From the NCBI GenBank assembly GCA_963556145.1, contig OY744473.1, positions 4,464,001 through 4,528,000 on the forward strand: DNA of 64,000 bases, written 5' to 3'. Shown piece after piece: positions 34,915 through 45,617 of this stretch. Within the stretch, counting starts at the first letter, position 1; each line of letters starts with the position of its first letter. The DNA comes from Hygrocybe punicea (lineage: Eukaryota > Basidiomycota > Agaricomycetes > Agaricales > Hygrophoraceae). The translations under genes were made by a program, and so were the position numbers. A model generated the notes under the pieces. That model was not told the origin of the DNA, did no database searches, and worked only from the letters and a program-made list of their open reading frames with translations.

Positions 34915-35130
34915 ATGTTTTGTGCTGAGTGGACAACAATGCCAGCAGACGTTTTCACACATGTTGTGTGCCAAGCGGACAAACAGGCAAGTAACTGGTG
35001 TACAAATGTTGTACACTGAGTGGACAAACAGGCAAGTGGCTGTTGTACAAATGTTGTATGCCGAGCAGACAAACAGGCAAGCAATTGTTTTACACATGTT
35101 TTGTGCTGAGTGGATAATGGGGCAAGCTTC
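34915..35130 (+). repeat. Minisatellite between divergent genes
   Basis: Four to five imperfect units of roughly 48-60 bp, each containing GTGCTGAGTGGACAA or a variant, then ACAGGCAAG, TTGTACAAATG or TTACACATG. Both strands stay open through it, giving a spurious Cys-Leu-Phe-Val repeat peptide. It lies in the shared upstream region of the SNF2 remnant (-) and the 35250 gene (+). Confidence 0.75.
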
Positions 35131-35249
35131 AGCAATAGTTTTGAATGTGTTCTGCACACGGAAGCAAACATCAGCAAGCTCTGGTATTTATTAGTCAACA
35201 TCAACCAGCTTACACCACAAAGTTTTATCCCCCAACTGAGTGAGCACCC

Positions 35250-36041
35250 ATGGATGTTCCAGAAGAAGCCATCTCCATCCATGAGTTCAACAATCGCTGC
35301 CATGCCATCGTGGCAGCCGAGGAAGAGAATGACATTGTTAGCTACATTTGCCTCGCTGTTCTAGCTGTCACCGGTTATGACCCCATCAACCAAGTACAAC
35401 TAGTCCCCAACCTGGGGTTCGATGCTTTCAACCCTGCAGAGAGAGCATCTGACATTCGTGCACAACTACGACTCAGTCTTGGGATTTACCCTGAGGTGTC
35501 CTGTGTTGGGGAAAAACATATATGTTTTTCCTGTCTCCAACCCAGCCGACATTCTTCACAAGTCACTTCACGTCAAGGTGCCCTTGCAACGGAATGACAG
35601 CAGAGAGGTCAGTGTTCTAACACGGTGTAACCCACATAACAATGAGTATTGCACTGACTCTCACCTCAGCCCATGAAGATGAAGCCACATGTAATTCCTA
35701 ATATGGGATTTGCCCATGTCAATGAACAGTTCCTTCTAAGGATCTTGTTCCCAAGATTGTATGCTATGGACCAAACCAATGTCGCCCTAACCAAAATGGA
35801 GCAATCGGTGGTGTATGATGACAGCCTCCACCCAGCAATTGAACAGGTCAGTGCAGATAACTTGATGAACTGGCCACCCAACTACGAGGCAAACCTTTGG
35901 CGCTCAAAAAATCACCTAACCGGTCGTCAGTATGGAACAAGGCCAATTGCTGCCTCTGACATGGCAGCCTTCTGTTCAGCATTCCATGCTGATTTGAGCG
36001 ACCATTGTCATGATCCAAAAAGGTTTTGGATCAAAACATAG
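35250..36041 (+). pseudogene. TE-associated hypothetical protein, truncated
   Basis: Starts MDVPEEAISIHEFNNRCHAI and runs with frame changes near 35500 (YPEVSCVGKNIYVFPVSN, ADILHKSLHVKVPLQRN). It continues at 35673-36041 with IPNMGFAHVNEQFLLRILFP, QVSADNLMNWPPNYEANLWR and HLTGRQYGTRPIAASDMAAF, to SDHCHDP. The match to a remembered mushroom repeat family then stops, where unrelated AT-rich DNA begins, as if an insertion cut the gene. It forms a divergent pair with the SNF2-like gene, an arrangement that may be the original element. Function is unknown. Confidence 0.5.
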
Positions 36042-36532
36042 CAGTATGCTGTCACTAGTCAAATCCCTACAGCACACAATATGTTACAAGGCCCATTCAT
36101 ACTGGAGCACCCCTATCTGCATATGGACTAGAGAGAAATACCCTGATCTGCACATAGAACACACATGCAACCCTTATCTACAGAAGGGACATGCAAGAAA
36201 ACCCTTATCTATGCAGAGGATCTGAAGGATTACCCTTATCTTAACTGATAAGGCCCCCAAACATCTTATCAGAGGCCAAAGAAGCACAAGAAGCACAGCC
36301 ACATCCTTATCTCCAGTCATAAAGATAACACATGCCCCCCATCATTCCCTGATCAAGAAGCATAGCATCCCCATTATATTTCACATCAATTGATCAAATA
36401 CAGCTCAGCCCTGGTCTTATCTGTTTCTTAACTGATAAGGATACATACATGGCATAGCATCAATTGATCAAGAAGCATAGCCTGGCACAGCCCTTGCCTT
36501 TGATTCACAAACCCAAGATCAGATCAGCAAAA

Positions 36533-36892
36533 TGACTCACTCCCATCAAATATGACTCATTGATCTATCTATGACAAATTCATGACCCCCATGACTCATT
36601 ATGACCACCCATGACTCATTATGACCAACCCTGACTCATTATGCCCCCTCCTTTGATTATAGTACCTATGTGAATCATTAATTGACTCTGTATGAGTCAC
36701 AAACCCATGCCTTCCTTTCTTATGATTCCTCATGAGTCATAACCCCCATGCCCTTCATCATTATGACTCCTTATGAGTCATAACCCTATGCCTCTCCCTT
36801 ATATGACTTCCTATGAGTCATAACCTATGCTCTCCATTTCATATACCGTTCTATGACTCAGTATGACTCCTGCTGTAGAATAGGTATATATA
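36533..36892 (+). promoter_or_regulatory. Ten TGA(C/G)TCA sites before a TATA box
   Basis: Between 36533 and 36860 there are ten exact TGACTCA or TGAGTCA heptamers, the consensus of Gcn4/AP-1-type bZIP factors. Several are in the longer palindromic context TATGAGTCATAA. The last one ends 25 bp before TATATATA (36885-36892). GATAAG/CTTATC pairs lie further upstream (36225-36430). This looks like the U3 promoter of an LTR or other TE. No gene directly downstream is recognised, and I could not define LTR ends. Binding is inferred only from the motif. Confidence 0.5.
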
Positions 36893-37910
36893 GAGCCCAG
36901 TTTCTGCTGGAGATGGCCCAGTCACAGGACAGTCCCTCTCCCAGATTCTGATTCACACCTCTGTATTTGTTTGTATTACCTACTTTGGTAGTCGCTAGTA
37001 CCCAAATACCAATTGCAGTTCAAGTCACAATTCATTGGTCTAAGGATTATCAATCTCAGATATATTGATACTCCCTTATTACTTGTTTGATATATATTCT
37101 TTGTGTTCTGTCACATAGTACAGTCACATTCATTTTCTTTCAAGTTCTATTGGTCATCACCAAAGATATCCCAGTACTTTATTCTGCACTAGTAGCCAAT
37201 GTGCATTTGAAGCTTCGGAATAAAGTCCGATATCTTGATTATCAATCCTACTTGCCTACTGTTCAGTTCATTCATTCTGTACATAGTATTTTGTCATACC
37301 TCCCTTTGTTTGACATCTACTGTTACACTTGCCCATCACCCATTGTCTATCGCCCATTGTCCATCATCTATCACTCATCTCTATTGTATCTCTGCTCATT
37401 GTATACTTGCTACTTGTATACTTGACTGTTGTATACTTGTTCATCTTACACTGTTCATACTTGCTTGAGTTATTATCCGCTTATACACTTGCATACCTCT
37501 TGTCACTCAAAGTCTTTACCTTCAGTAGGGAAGACCTCACTGTTCACTCATCCTCTATAAGTCATATATCTGACTTATATTATTGTTAAGTATTTGTTGT
37601 ATCCCTCAAAGCTGACCTTTGATAGGATTCACACCACAACCCAACCACCAAATAGGAATAACCCAGAGTTATTAAAGAGCTAAATCCTTGTTCCTAAAGA
37701 ACAACAAGGTAATTTCCCGATCAACGATGCACTCCGGAAACCCTTGGTGTGGATTTGTTCAAACACTTCCCACACAAAACACCGGATTGTCACAGAAGCT
37801 CTGCTGAATCCGAGTAAGTCATGATGATTCCAGTGGTCCAATCTAATTGTTTCTCCATTGTAGTTTATATTCCATGGGACCTCGAGGATTATGCCACCCG
37901 CATCAAAAAG
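36893..37910. other. Non-coding TE-like sequence, no supported gene
   Basis: Pyrimidine-rich, with CCCATTGTC and TTGTATACTTG words in short tandem runs (37320-37460), as in an LTR leader. A minus-strand frame at 37680-37997 is open but unrecognised. Confidence 0.4.
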
Positions 37911-38256
37911 GGCCTGGGTACCTAGGGAAATGCAGGGGTAATCCCAGGATACATTTGTCTGTATCCGTACTCGTACTCCCCACAGATACGGATGCAATAT
38001 CCATGGATTTTACCCACGGATTCGCGATCAAAATGAGCTGGAGATCACCTGAAACGGTCAAGAATTGACTGAGATAGAGTCCAATCAATGTTTAGTCTCT
38101 ATCTCAGTCAATTCTTGACCGTTTTGGATGATCTCCAGCTCATTTTGCAGCCCACGGATACGAGAATCTGTATGCATATCCGTACTCTTAAGAGTACGGA
38201 TACCTGCGGAAAAGGATTTACCCTTATCCCTGCATTTCCCTATAGGTACCCCGGCC
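37911..38256. mobile_element. Foldback MITE
   Basis: The 346-bp block is almost entirely palindromic. The left end CTGGGTACCTAGGGAAATG mirrors the right end CATTTCCCTATAGGTACCCC, with CAGGGGTAA against TTATCCCTG just inside. The centre has long arms (about 38027-38079 and 38097-38147) including TGAGCTGGAGAT, CGGTCAAGAATTGACTGAG and their complements, around a short loop near 38088. GGCC occurs at both borders and could be part of a target duplication. There is no coding capacity. It is probably mobilised by a TIR transposase. Superfamily is uncertain, possibly hAT. Confidence 0.75.
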
Positions 38257-38769
38257 TCAATTGCCTAATTACTGTGCAAGTTTGCAAATCCCCAACTTGG
38301 CAGGGTGAATAGGCCCACAACAGTGGTGGACATTTGTGGATGAATAATAATCTGGTATCTTCCAGGTTGATATCAGCCCAGCAAGCTGTAAGTTGTGTCA
38401 TGATCTGGGAGTTTTAATTCAATAGTAGAGACAAATTAGGATGTTATGCTGAATGGCAGTGAAAACATATAAGTCATCGGCTCAAAAAAGATTCATCATA
38501 AACAAACACACGTGAAGGTCAATTGGTGAGTCAACCAAAAACATTTTCATTTTGATTCTGTGTATCAGAATCTACTGCCTGGAAGTGATGAGTATTCAGC
38601 AGGGTGGTTCGCACAGGCTCATACTGTGAGTTCTGACATCTGCCAACATTCCGGTTGCCAGGCTCATTCATATTTTAGAGACCAAGTGACCCTTTGAAGC
38701 CTTCTGTGAACCATCGTAAGCAGTGATATGCTAGTCGTGGTGCGGTGCACTACACAACAACACTCTACA
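38257..38769. other. No supported gene
   Basis: Sequence between the MITE and the LTR-like block. Short frames only. Confidence 0.4.
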
Positions 38770-39310
38770 ACTGGTACGATTATGAGTAAGTGAAGGATTT
38801 AGCCTCTACAAGTATTGCGATGATTGCGATCAATAGTGCGACTTAGCAATTAAAGTCGCAACAATGATAAAAGGTTGAGGTATTGAATTAAAGTCGGCGA
38901 TACTTGAACTTGAAGCAAGTAATGTTGTGATGATTTTCGAGGGAGATAATGAAGTAGGAAGGGGGGAACGATGCGTTCTCTCTGGTGATTAAGCGTAATC
39001 TACATAGCTATTTTATATGTCGACGGTCAGAGATCGGAGGAGAAGTAAAAAGGCGTGGAAAGAAAGAAACTTTACTCTGATAGGGGTCTAAAGAAAGGGA
39101 TATGTATGAATCGCATGAAAACATAGCCAAAAACGGTCCTAAAAGGAGGATGAAGATAATCTTGTAACAAAGGAAGAACAAAGGAGTCTAGTGGGAGAAA
39201 GGGAATAAGTGTTCTAAATGAGTTAGTCTATCTAAGATGAAACGGGGCATTGCTGTATGAAAGGCGATCGATTATGCAAGAGTCCGGGACTCGATCTGAT
39301 TCGAAGGTTT
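38770..39310. mobile_element. LTR-like non-coding insertion upstream of the oxygenase
   Basis: This non-coding block resembles in composition the LTR-like insertion at 4287-5099: GCGAT words at one end, a GGGGGGAACGATGCGTTCTC segment, ATTTTATATG and GAATCGCATGAAA. I could not find clean ends or a target duplication, so borders are approximate. It may have separated the TET/JBP gene from its first exons. Confidence 0.3.
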
Positions 39311-39317
39311 TTCTTTC

Positions 39318-40022
39318 TTGGTCCACGACTTCATTGGAGATGTTCACGATACAATCGAGAGGTCGCATGAGTGGTTGCGAGCCATCGCGAAGTCGCAGCA
39401 TGTCAGGCTCATTTTGAAGGATCGCTGGGACCTGTTCAATTCGTTGATTCAGTGGTCAGCACGGGTGAGTGCATATCAGCGGGGTACTGGAGATTGGATG
39501 TCTTCAATAGCTGACATAGAATTGTTCATCAATTGGGTCTTCTTTATGGCTCATCCATCACTGCAACAAATTGGCAGTGAAGCTTTAGACAAGCTTAGGT
39601 TGGCCAACCTGATGGCTAACATTGCAGGATCCTGGTCATCCCATTTCACTGGGATTGCAGTTATCATCAACCAGAAGACATTGGCACATTGTGATGGGAA
39701 TGGTATGCCACCTTGGTATGACTTCCTCCTGGGTATCAGAGACTATCATGATTGCACTCTTGATATGCCTGACCTTAGACTGCAGCTCAATTATGGGCCC
39801 AGAACTGGCATCTTCCTATGTGAAAACAGCATCAGACATGAAGTCATGGACTGGAGTGGTGGGAATCAAGTTTGCTATGCTCATTTCCTCAGGAAGAAAG
39901 TCTTGGAGTGTCTAAATGTAGAATTGTCAGGGTGGTCTGAGCAGAAAGATATTTGTACCATCATTCCAGAGGAAAAATGTTGTGAATTGGGTATTAAAAA
40001 CTTGGCACATGTAGCAGCATAA
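39318..40022 (+). CDS. TET/JBP-family 2OG-Fe(II) dioxygenase, N-terminally incomplete
   Basis: A 234-codon open frame carries the TET/JBP double-stranded beta-helix. It has the iron-binding H-x-D in IINQKTLAHCDGNGMPPWYD (residues about 112-131), then LLGIRDYHDCTLDMPDLRLQ and LNYGPRTGIFLCENS. The distal iron-ligand His lies in IRHEVMDW, and the C-terminal strand QVCYAHFLRKKVLECL holds the Arg expected to bind 2-oxoglutarate. The family oxidises 5-methylcytosine or thymine in DNA. It is greatly expanded in mushrooms and linked there to KDZ transposons, though I see no KDZ transposase here. The frame has no convincing ATG at its start, so earlier exons are missing, unspliced or cut off by the block at 38770-39310. 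All catalytic residues I can judge are kept, so it might be a recent gene. Confidence 0.7.
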   Translation: MVHDFIGDVHDTIERSHEWLRAIAKSQHVRLILKDRWDLFNSLIQWSARVSAYQRGTGDWMSSIADIELFINWVFFMAHPSLQQIGSEALDKLRLANLMANIAGSWSSHFTGIAVIINQKTLAHCDGNGMPPWYDFLLGIRDYHDCTLDMPDLRLQLNYGPRTGIFLCENSIRHEVMDWSGGNQVCYAHFLRKKVLECLNVELSGWSEQKDICTIIPEEKCCELGIKNLAHVAA

Positions 40023-40489
40023 ACCTCATTCACAAAATACGTATCCTTGTCCTGAACTTACGAAATATTACTTGTGTAACATTGCAATGAGCCTATCAGC
40101 AGGTTATAGTTCAGAGTGTCCATCTTGAGTTGCAGTAACAGGAATGAGAGCATCTCAATTGTGTATCTAGGCACTGAAAGGGAGGTCTGATCATGGTTGT
40201 CTCAAGTTCAGGCTTGCATGCTGCAAAAGCACTGCATCTGGTATATGCCAGGGGGTCACAGGTGGATACCCAAATGTTGTTCCAAAGGTTGGTGCACACC
40301 GGTGCAGGTGGGGACTGGTATTCCAGTTGACCATACTGGCGGGGTAACACTGATCTGCACAAGTATGAGAAAACAAGGTGGTTGTCAGTATTGTCAGGCA
40401 TGGCTGCAAACCATAAGACCTGCAGAAGAGTTAATGGGAGCATGTGACATGTGTTTCAGAACCATGATATGAGATGTCACACCATTTGG

Positions 40490-40790
40490 GAATTAATATC
40501 CATCCCCTTCTCGGCCCATCCAATGCCAGTGGGGAACAAATATCTTACCTCATCTCGGCCCATCCAATGCCATTGGGGAATAAATATCTGACCCCACCTC
40601 GGCCCATCCAATGCCAGTGGGGAATAATTATCTCACCCCATCTTGGCCCATTCCATTCTAGTGGGAAATCCTTATTTCCAACTTTATGGGCCCATTCAAT
40701 AACAAGGGAGAGAAATATCTCAGCTCATCTTGGCCCATCCAATCCTATAGGTCTGGATAATATCCCTGCCCATCTCTGCCCATCCACTGA
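40490..40790 (+). repeat. 44-bp minisatellite, about six units
   Basis: TCGGCCCATCCAATGCCA recurs at about 40511, 40555 and 40599, then in decayed form at about 40643, 40686 and 40731. Each is followed by GTGGGGAATAAATATCT or a variant. The array lies between the oxygenase gene and the hAT fragment. Confidence 0.8.
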
Positions 40791-40853
40791 GATTGGAGGT
40801 GTAGCTCATGTCAAATCTTTCTTGCATGGCAATGGACTACTTGAGCAGTCCTG

Positions 40854-41138
40854 TTGAGTTTGGTTCTAGTCAGTGTTGCCCCATCTAATGATGCATTCCG
40901 CTTTGCAGCCACATCTACAGCAGTAGAACGTGTTTTCTCTAGGGGCCAACAGCTCCTCCATTTCACATGTAAATGCCTGTCAGCTGCCTCTATTTATGCT
41001 TTCCTTTGCCTTGGGTTGTGGAGCTGCCATGAGCTCATTGTGACCAAGGATTTGCTGTCTGCTGTAAAGTCCATCAAGCACAAGAGGGAGCTGAGTATCA
41101 TTTCAATTAAGCATGAGATGATTGAGAAGAGTGTGTAG
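40854..41138 (+). pseudogene. hAT transposase C-terminal fragment
   Basis: Encodes the C-terminal dimerisation region of hAT transposases: ATSTAVERVFSRGQQLLHFT, then CLSAASIYAFLCLGLWSC. No upstream catalytic part is visible, only a minisatellite, so it is a remnant. The following GC-rich stretch with GTGGGTCACCCGTGTCCCAC (about 41310-41333) could be the element end. Confidence 0.8.
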
Positions 41139-43160
41139 GTTAGATTGTACGTTTGAATGTGTGCCTGGAGCACACAAATGAAATAAAACCTGTGGTGCCT
41201 GAGGCCACCGTGGGTATTGTGATACCCTTATATGATAGGGGTACGGTGTATAACCATACCCGTTAAGGTTACGGTGAGTATGGGTAAGGGTACGGTGTTC
41301 AAAAAAGTCACCCGTGGGTCACCCGTGTCCCACACTATATGTATTGAATGAACAACATTTTGGACATCCGTTAAGATGCAAGCACGATTGTCTAAATTCC
41401 ATCAAGTGAAATATGGCCATCATTGAAAGGCTGTACTAGAACTTGAAAGGGTTCAAGTTCGCTGTCCAGCTAACTCCCCAGTTGTGACGTCATCCATCAG
41501 ATATAATGCCAGTTTCTGTAAAAGACATTTTGTATATCCCTTACCTGGACTTGCAATATTATAATTGAGTATATAAATATGTAGTCTAATACTCTATATC
41601 AAGATGGTTCATACCAAGAATGTAACCTTTGAGCAATAGCTACCACAAGAAAAGTACTGGACAGCAAGCAAAACCGCTCAATCGTCGCACAAGAAGAAAT
41701 GATCTAGGTCTTGCTGATGAAGAGCTTTGCAGTAACACATATGGCTGCAACGAAAGTGGTGAAGAGGGAAGCAGGATAGGAATAATCAGGTTTGATGATA
41801 AGTTCAGTAGCATGCATCAGGCTGCAAATAGAAAATGTTCCTCGAGGAGTCCATGAGTGATTTGAAAACCAGAATATCCGCCTCTTCCACCTCTCGATGT
41901 AACACACCAGAAGAACCCCAATCACAGTTGTCAACCAGAATCATGCTGCTGAGACAATCCAAATCATCAAGGAGTGGTCAAAGTCTAGAATATTTTGACA
42001 ACTCAAAAATGTCAGCACCAGGCATATTGGCCCCACTATGCAGGTAATGACCATTGATATAAAAAGTACCGCTAATTTTCGTGCCTCTACATCTTTCTTC
42101 TCTGAATGATGTTCACGATATTAGCTGAAATTCTACTGCTGAGCCAAAGAACACCTACCTCTTGTTTCGTCCAGTAACAAGATAAGTTCTCTGTCCATTT
42201 TGAACAAATCCCAATTCAATGTTTTTGATGAATGTAAGACTGCTACTGCGAATTTCGCCAGTGCATATGGGTACTTTGCAAGCCAGAAACAGATTGAATA
42301 AGAGCGAGCTTACCTCTTGTAATTAAAATGAGAGCCTCCCGGATTTCAGTGTCTTTGATGTTGAAATATGCATGACCAGATTGTGCAGCCATAGCAGGGG
42401 CTTGTGAATGTAATCCAGCCACCACTGTGTACATAACTTTGAGCATTCCAGTCTAGTATCAAGAAGTGCAAGATTTACATTTGCTGAGAAGAGAGTTGAT
42501 TGGAATGTAGGTGGATCTGTCTAAATCTTGACACCAGTCTGCCCCAAACATTTCATCCAAAGGTTCCCTTGCCTGTTGAATCATGACTTCATCTGTCATA
42601 GTTGTTGCAGTCCAAGGTTATCTAAAAAATGTGTAGCTTGATGTAGCGAGCTTGCGAGAGACTAATTGAGCAAAGGCTTTGTAAGCAAGGTAGATAATCA
42701 GCACATGATTTTCCCCAATGTTTCACATATGCATTGGGGAGAAATCACGCAATAAAATTTTATCTTTCTTCTTCTCTGCACTCATAGTCCTCTCAGTCTA
42801 CTTACCAGTGGTTCAAGTCTTTTCTGAACCTTTCCATCCTCAAATGACTTCCTTTCCCATAGGCACCTTCAGAATGCACGGTAGGATGTTCTGGCAGCAT
42901 GGCACATCAGTGTTCTGAGTCTGAATAAGCTGTCAAGTCAAATTTCAAACCTAAAGGCCTAAACAATGATAAGATATCAGAGCAAGTCATATTCACACAC
43001 CACACCCACATGCCTACTGGTTAATCAAATGCCCCAGCTCCCCAATTTACATCCTCCCCACCCAGCTTGAGATCGCCCCACAAAGCAAAAATAGCTGCTT
43101 CAGGCTCTTGAGGAACGCTATACACAGACAAGCTTGCAACTGTTCAAGTATACACTATCA
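41139..43160. other. No recognised gene
   Basis: Contains tandem GGGTACGGTG/GGTTACGGTGAG words (41235-41300), probably the hAT terminus. Weak minus-strand frames lie at 41704-41934 (hydrophobic, CYIERWKRR) and 42243-42446 (MLKVMYTVVAGLHSQAPAMA), which might be exons of a decayed gene. I could not recognise a family. Confidence 0.35.
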
Positions 43161-43952
43161 GATGATAAGGATAGTGATAGCGATAGCGATGGTGATAGTC
43201 AAGATACCCTGCACCATAATCCATCATCTCCCCTCTGGTTTGCAACAACCAGCCCCCCTTCAACTCACTGAGCAGTCTCACCTAACACGGGTCCATCCAT
43301 TCATGGTAGCTTTCTGGCTCCATCAAGTGATGTTGATGAGATGGACTTGCTCACACTACTATGTGAGAAGTTCAAGAGTGTGCATGACCACATCCTTGAA
43401 ACCCGCTATCTTGATCCCTGCACACCCATTCCTCAGAACTCACAAATCAATCTCCTATTATGGTACAAAGCAGACAGTCTAATTCGCTTCAAGAGGAAGG
43501 TCCGTGTCACCCCCACTATGTTTGATCACATCGTATCCATCTTTGAAACTGACGATATCTTTATGAGTACTTCCCCCCATGGCCAGATCACCATCAATAC
43601 CCAACTTGCAATTTTTCTGAATCGTTTGGGTCACTATGGGAATTCATTGAGTGTTGATGACATTGTGAAATGGGCTGGTGTGTCATCTGGCACAGTTATT
43701 AACTGTATGAAACGCTGTATGGTCACAATCATCCAGCATCATGATCATGCTATGTTGAAGCCCTCTAATCAGGAAAAACTTCTCTCGAAAGAGTAGAGTA
43801 AGCAGAAAACAATCCCTGCATGGGGAAATGGCTGGCTTGCCATTGATGACACTACATTTCTCTTATTCCAGAAGCCTGGCCACCACAGGGAGGCATGGTT
43901 TAATAAATTATCACAGTACTTGATGAATGGAGAGCTGGATGGAGGAGGTAGT
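43161..43952 (+). pseudogene. PIF/Harbinger-like transposase, 5' part only
   Basis: It begins with an acidic DKDSDSDSDGDSQD segment and has an in-frame TGA at 43269. Then it reads LETRYLDPCTPIPQNSQINL, FKRKVRVTPTMFDHIVSIFE, QLAIFLNRLGHYGNSLSVDD, IVKWAGVSSGTVINCMKRCM (a helix-turn-helix region). After a TAG at 43794 it continues with IPAWGNGWLAIDDTTFLLFQ, KPGHHREAWFNKLSQY. The next conserved part (the rest of the DDE core) is missing because a solo LTR and then retroelement sequence follow. It is a different Harbinger family from the one at 3809. Confidence 0.75.
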
Positions 43953-45612
43953 TGTTACGTTTCCAACTCTGCTTCCAACCCTGATGCCCATTCCGATACC
44001 CACCATGACAATTCTGCACTGCACACCTTCCTTTTTCATTTCATTTCGTCCTTTGTCTTCTTTTCAATGTCATTGTTTCTTCTTTCAGACATTCTTGTAT
44101 TTTCTTATTCTTGTTCTCTTTTTGTCCCTTCTTCTAGAACAATCCAGACCAACCATGGACATATCCCACATGACCTTGTTGTACCTGAATAGTCTCCTTG
44201 CCGACGGACGTCACCGACATTGTCTTTTCCCTTCGATATCTTGTTTACGCTATCCCACGACAAACCAATCACAATGGCTGTACTCCCAACACAGCTCATT
44301 ACCGTAATGGTTATTGGCAGCATTGCCATCACCTTCCTGATCAGTTTCTACATTGTCATGATCTATCTTTGGCATAGATGCCCTTCCACCATTGATACAT
44401 CCGACTTCCACCTTGACAATATATTGACACGTAATTGACCATTGCTATTCTCAGATATTTGGTTTCCATATTCATACCTTGTGCCTACCATTATCCTCCC
44501 TGATGATCCAATGACATTCCTCACCTGCATGCGAACTCTGAACAATCCCCGATCATGAGACATTTCACTGTTCTCTCTAATCCGACCATCGCCGGAGCAT
44601 ACTCTTTTGGACTTCGACCACAGACCATATGACTTCCCAAACAGTGAACCAACCCCTATCGTATATTGTTCGCACGACACCACTTCAATGCAGTACCCGA
44701 CGACTTGTTCCCACAGCTTGTCACTCATGCCATGACTTGAAACCTGGACACATGTTCATTTATCCTTTTCCATCTATAATCTTGATACCTCCCACACTCG
44801 TTTACAATGATACCCTTTCTTGGACGAATACTGACATCAGGTGGACCATGTTGTTCCACACACAGGACAAGACACCACCCCTCAATACGTCATTGACACA
44901 GACATCATCATCCGGTACAGCTTATGCTGTTCACATGTCTGACCTCGACTAGCCCACTGCCTAGTTGGTTTTTTCCTCTATACATTCCTTCATTTTCTTT
45001 CATACCAACCTTGCCACTATATCCACGCTACCTCAAGACACTCTCATCACCAACCCTACACTGGATGATACCCATCTTCGACCCGACCATGCAATGCACT
45101 TGCCAAACTGTGCACTTGCCTGTTACAGCAAGTATATACCCCGAATTGGCAATTCTGCATGTCACATGATCCAATGACAAATCATCCGAGTCATCCGGAC
45201 CTCTTCTATCCTCAACGACACCTGGGCCTCCAGTTGGATCGCGAGAACATTGACATGAGGATGCCTCATGTACACCTCATGGTGAACACATGGTAGAGTT
45301 GGACATGTTGTGGCTTCATGGTTGTATTTCTATTTACCTCCCCTCAAGACCAGTCACTATATATACTGTTCTTGTTGTTGGTTCAGACTTTTTCTTCTTT
45401 TCCTTTCTTTACATTTAGTCTGGTTCTTGGGGCAGACCCCCTTATCTTGGGTAACCCCCACGGCTCGCAATGACATTGTACCATGAACCCCCCCTCTTAG
45501 CAGTGTTGTCTTAGTAGTAAGCAACAATGAAAACTGCTCTTCTCTCCTCTGGAATCCGATCCCCAGTTAAGTAGATTATTGCCAGAGCCTGCTGCAGAAG
45601 CAATCCGCAACA
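43953..45612 (+). mobile_element. Solo LTR, copy 2 (TSD GTAGT)
   Basis: 1660 bp, beginning TGTTACG and ending CGCAACA. It is flanked by GTAGT on both sides (43948-43952 and 45613-45617). It is closely similar along its whole length to copy 1 at 9479-11146, including the TATA-like region near 45358. It sits at or very near the junction between the Harbinger fragment and the gag-protease retroelement remains. Confidence 0.85.
44274..44438 (+). CDS. Possible membrane microprotein in LTR, second copy
   Basis: A 54-aa counterpart of 9800-9970: MAVLPTQ, then the helix LITVMVIGSIAITFLISFYI, then a tail ending TSDFHLDNILTRN. The same strong start context is present. It differs from copy 1 by an in-frame loss of two codons and several substitutions without a stop. 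Function is unknown. Confidence 0.3.
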   Translation: MAVLPTQLITVMVIGSIAITFLISFYIVMIYLWHRCPSTIDTSDFHLDNILTRN

Positions 45613-45617
45613 GTAGT

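Noticed and set aside
34915..35130. CRISPR-like spaced repeats
   Set aside because: Units are diverged and joined directly without unique spacers, the host is a eukaryote and there are no cas genes. It is a minisatellite.
36082..37680. Solo LTR starting TGTTACAAGG
   Set aside because: No matching end or 5-bp target duplication could be found. Kept only as a promoter-like TE region.
40490..40790. Possible CRISPR array from the 44-bp repeat
   Set aside because: Whole units repeat, with no distinct spacers.
41704..42470. Decayed minus-strand gene with possible exons
   Set aside because: Hydrophobic and plausible-looking segments occur in different frames, but no family could be recognised and no splice set gave a convincing protein.
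43953..45612. 3' LTR of the neighbouring gag-protease element
   Set aside because: The TATA-like signal points to plus orientation while the retroelement reads minus, and the LTR has its own GTAGT duplication on both sides. A solo LTR fits better, though a coding frame does run into it.
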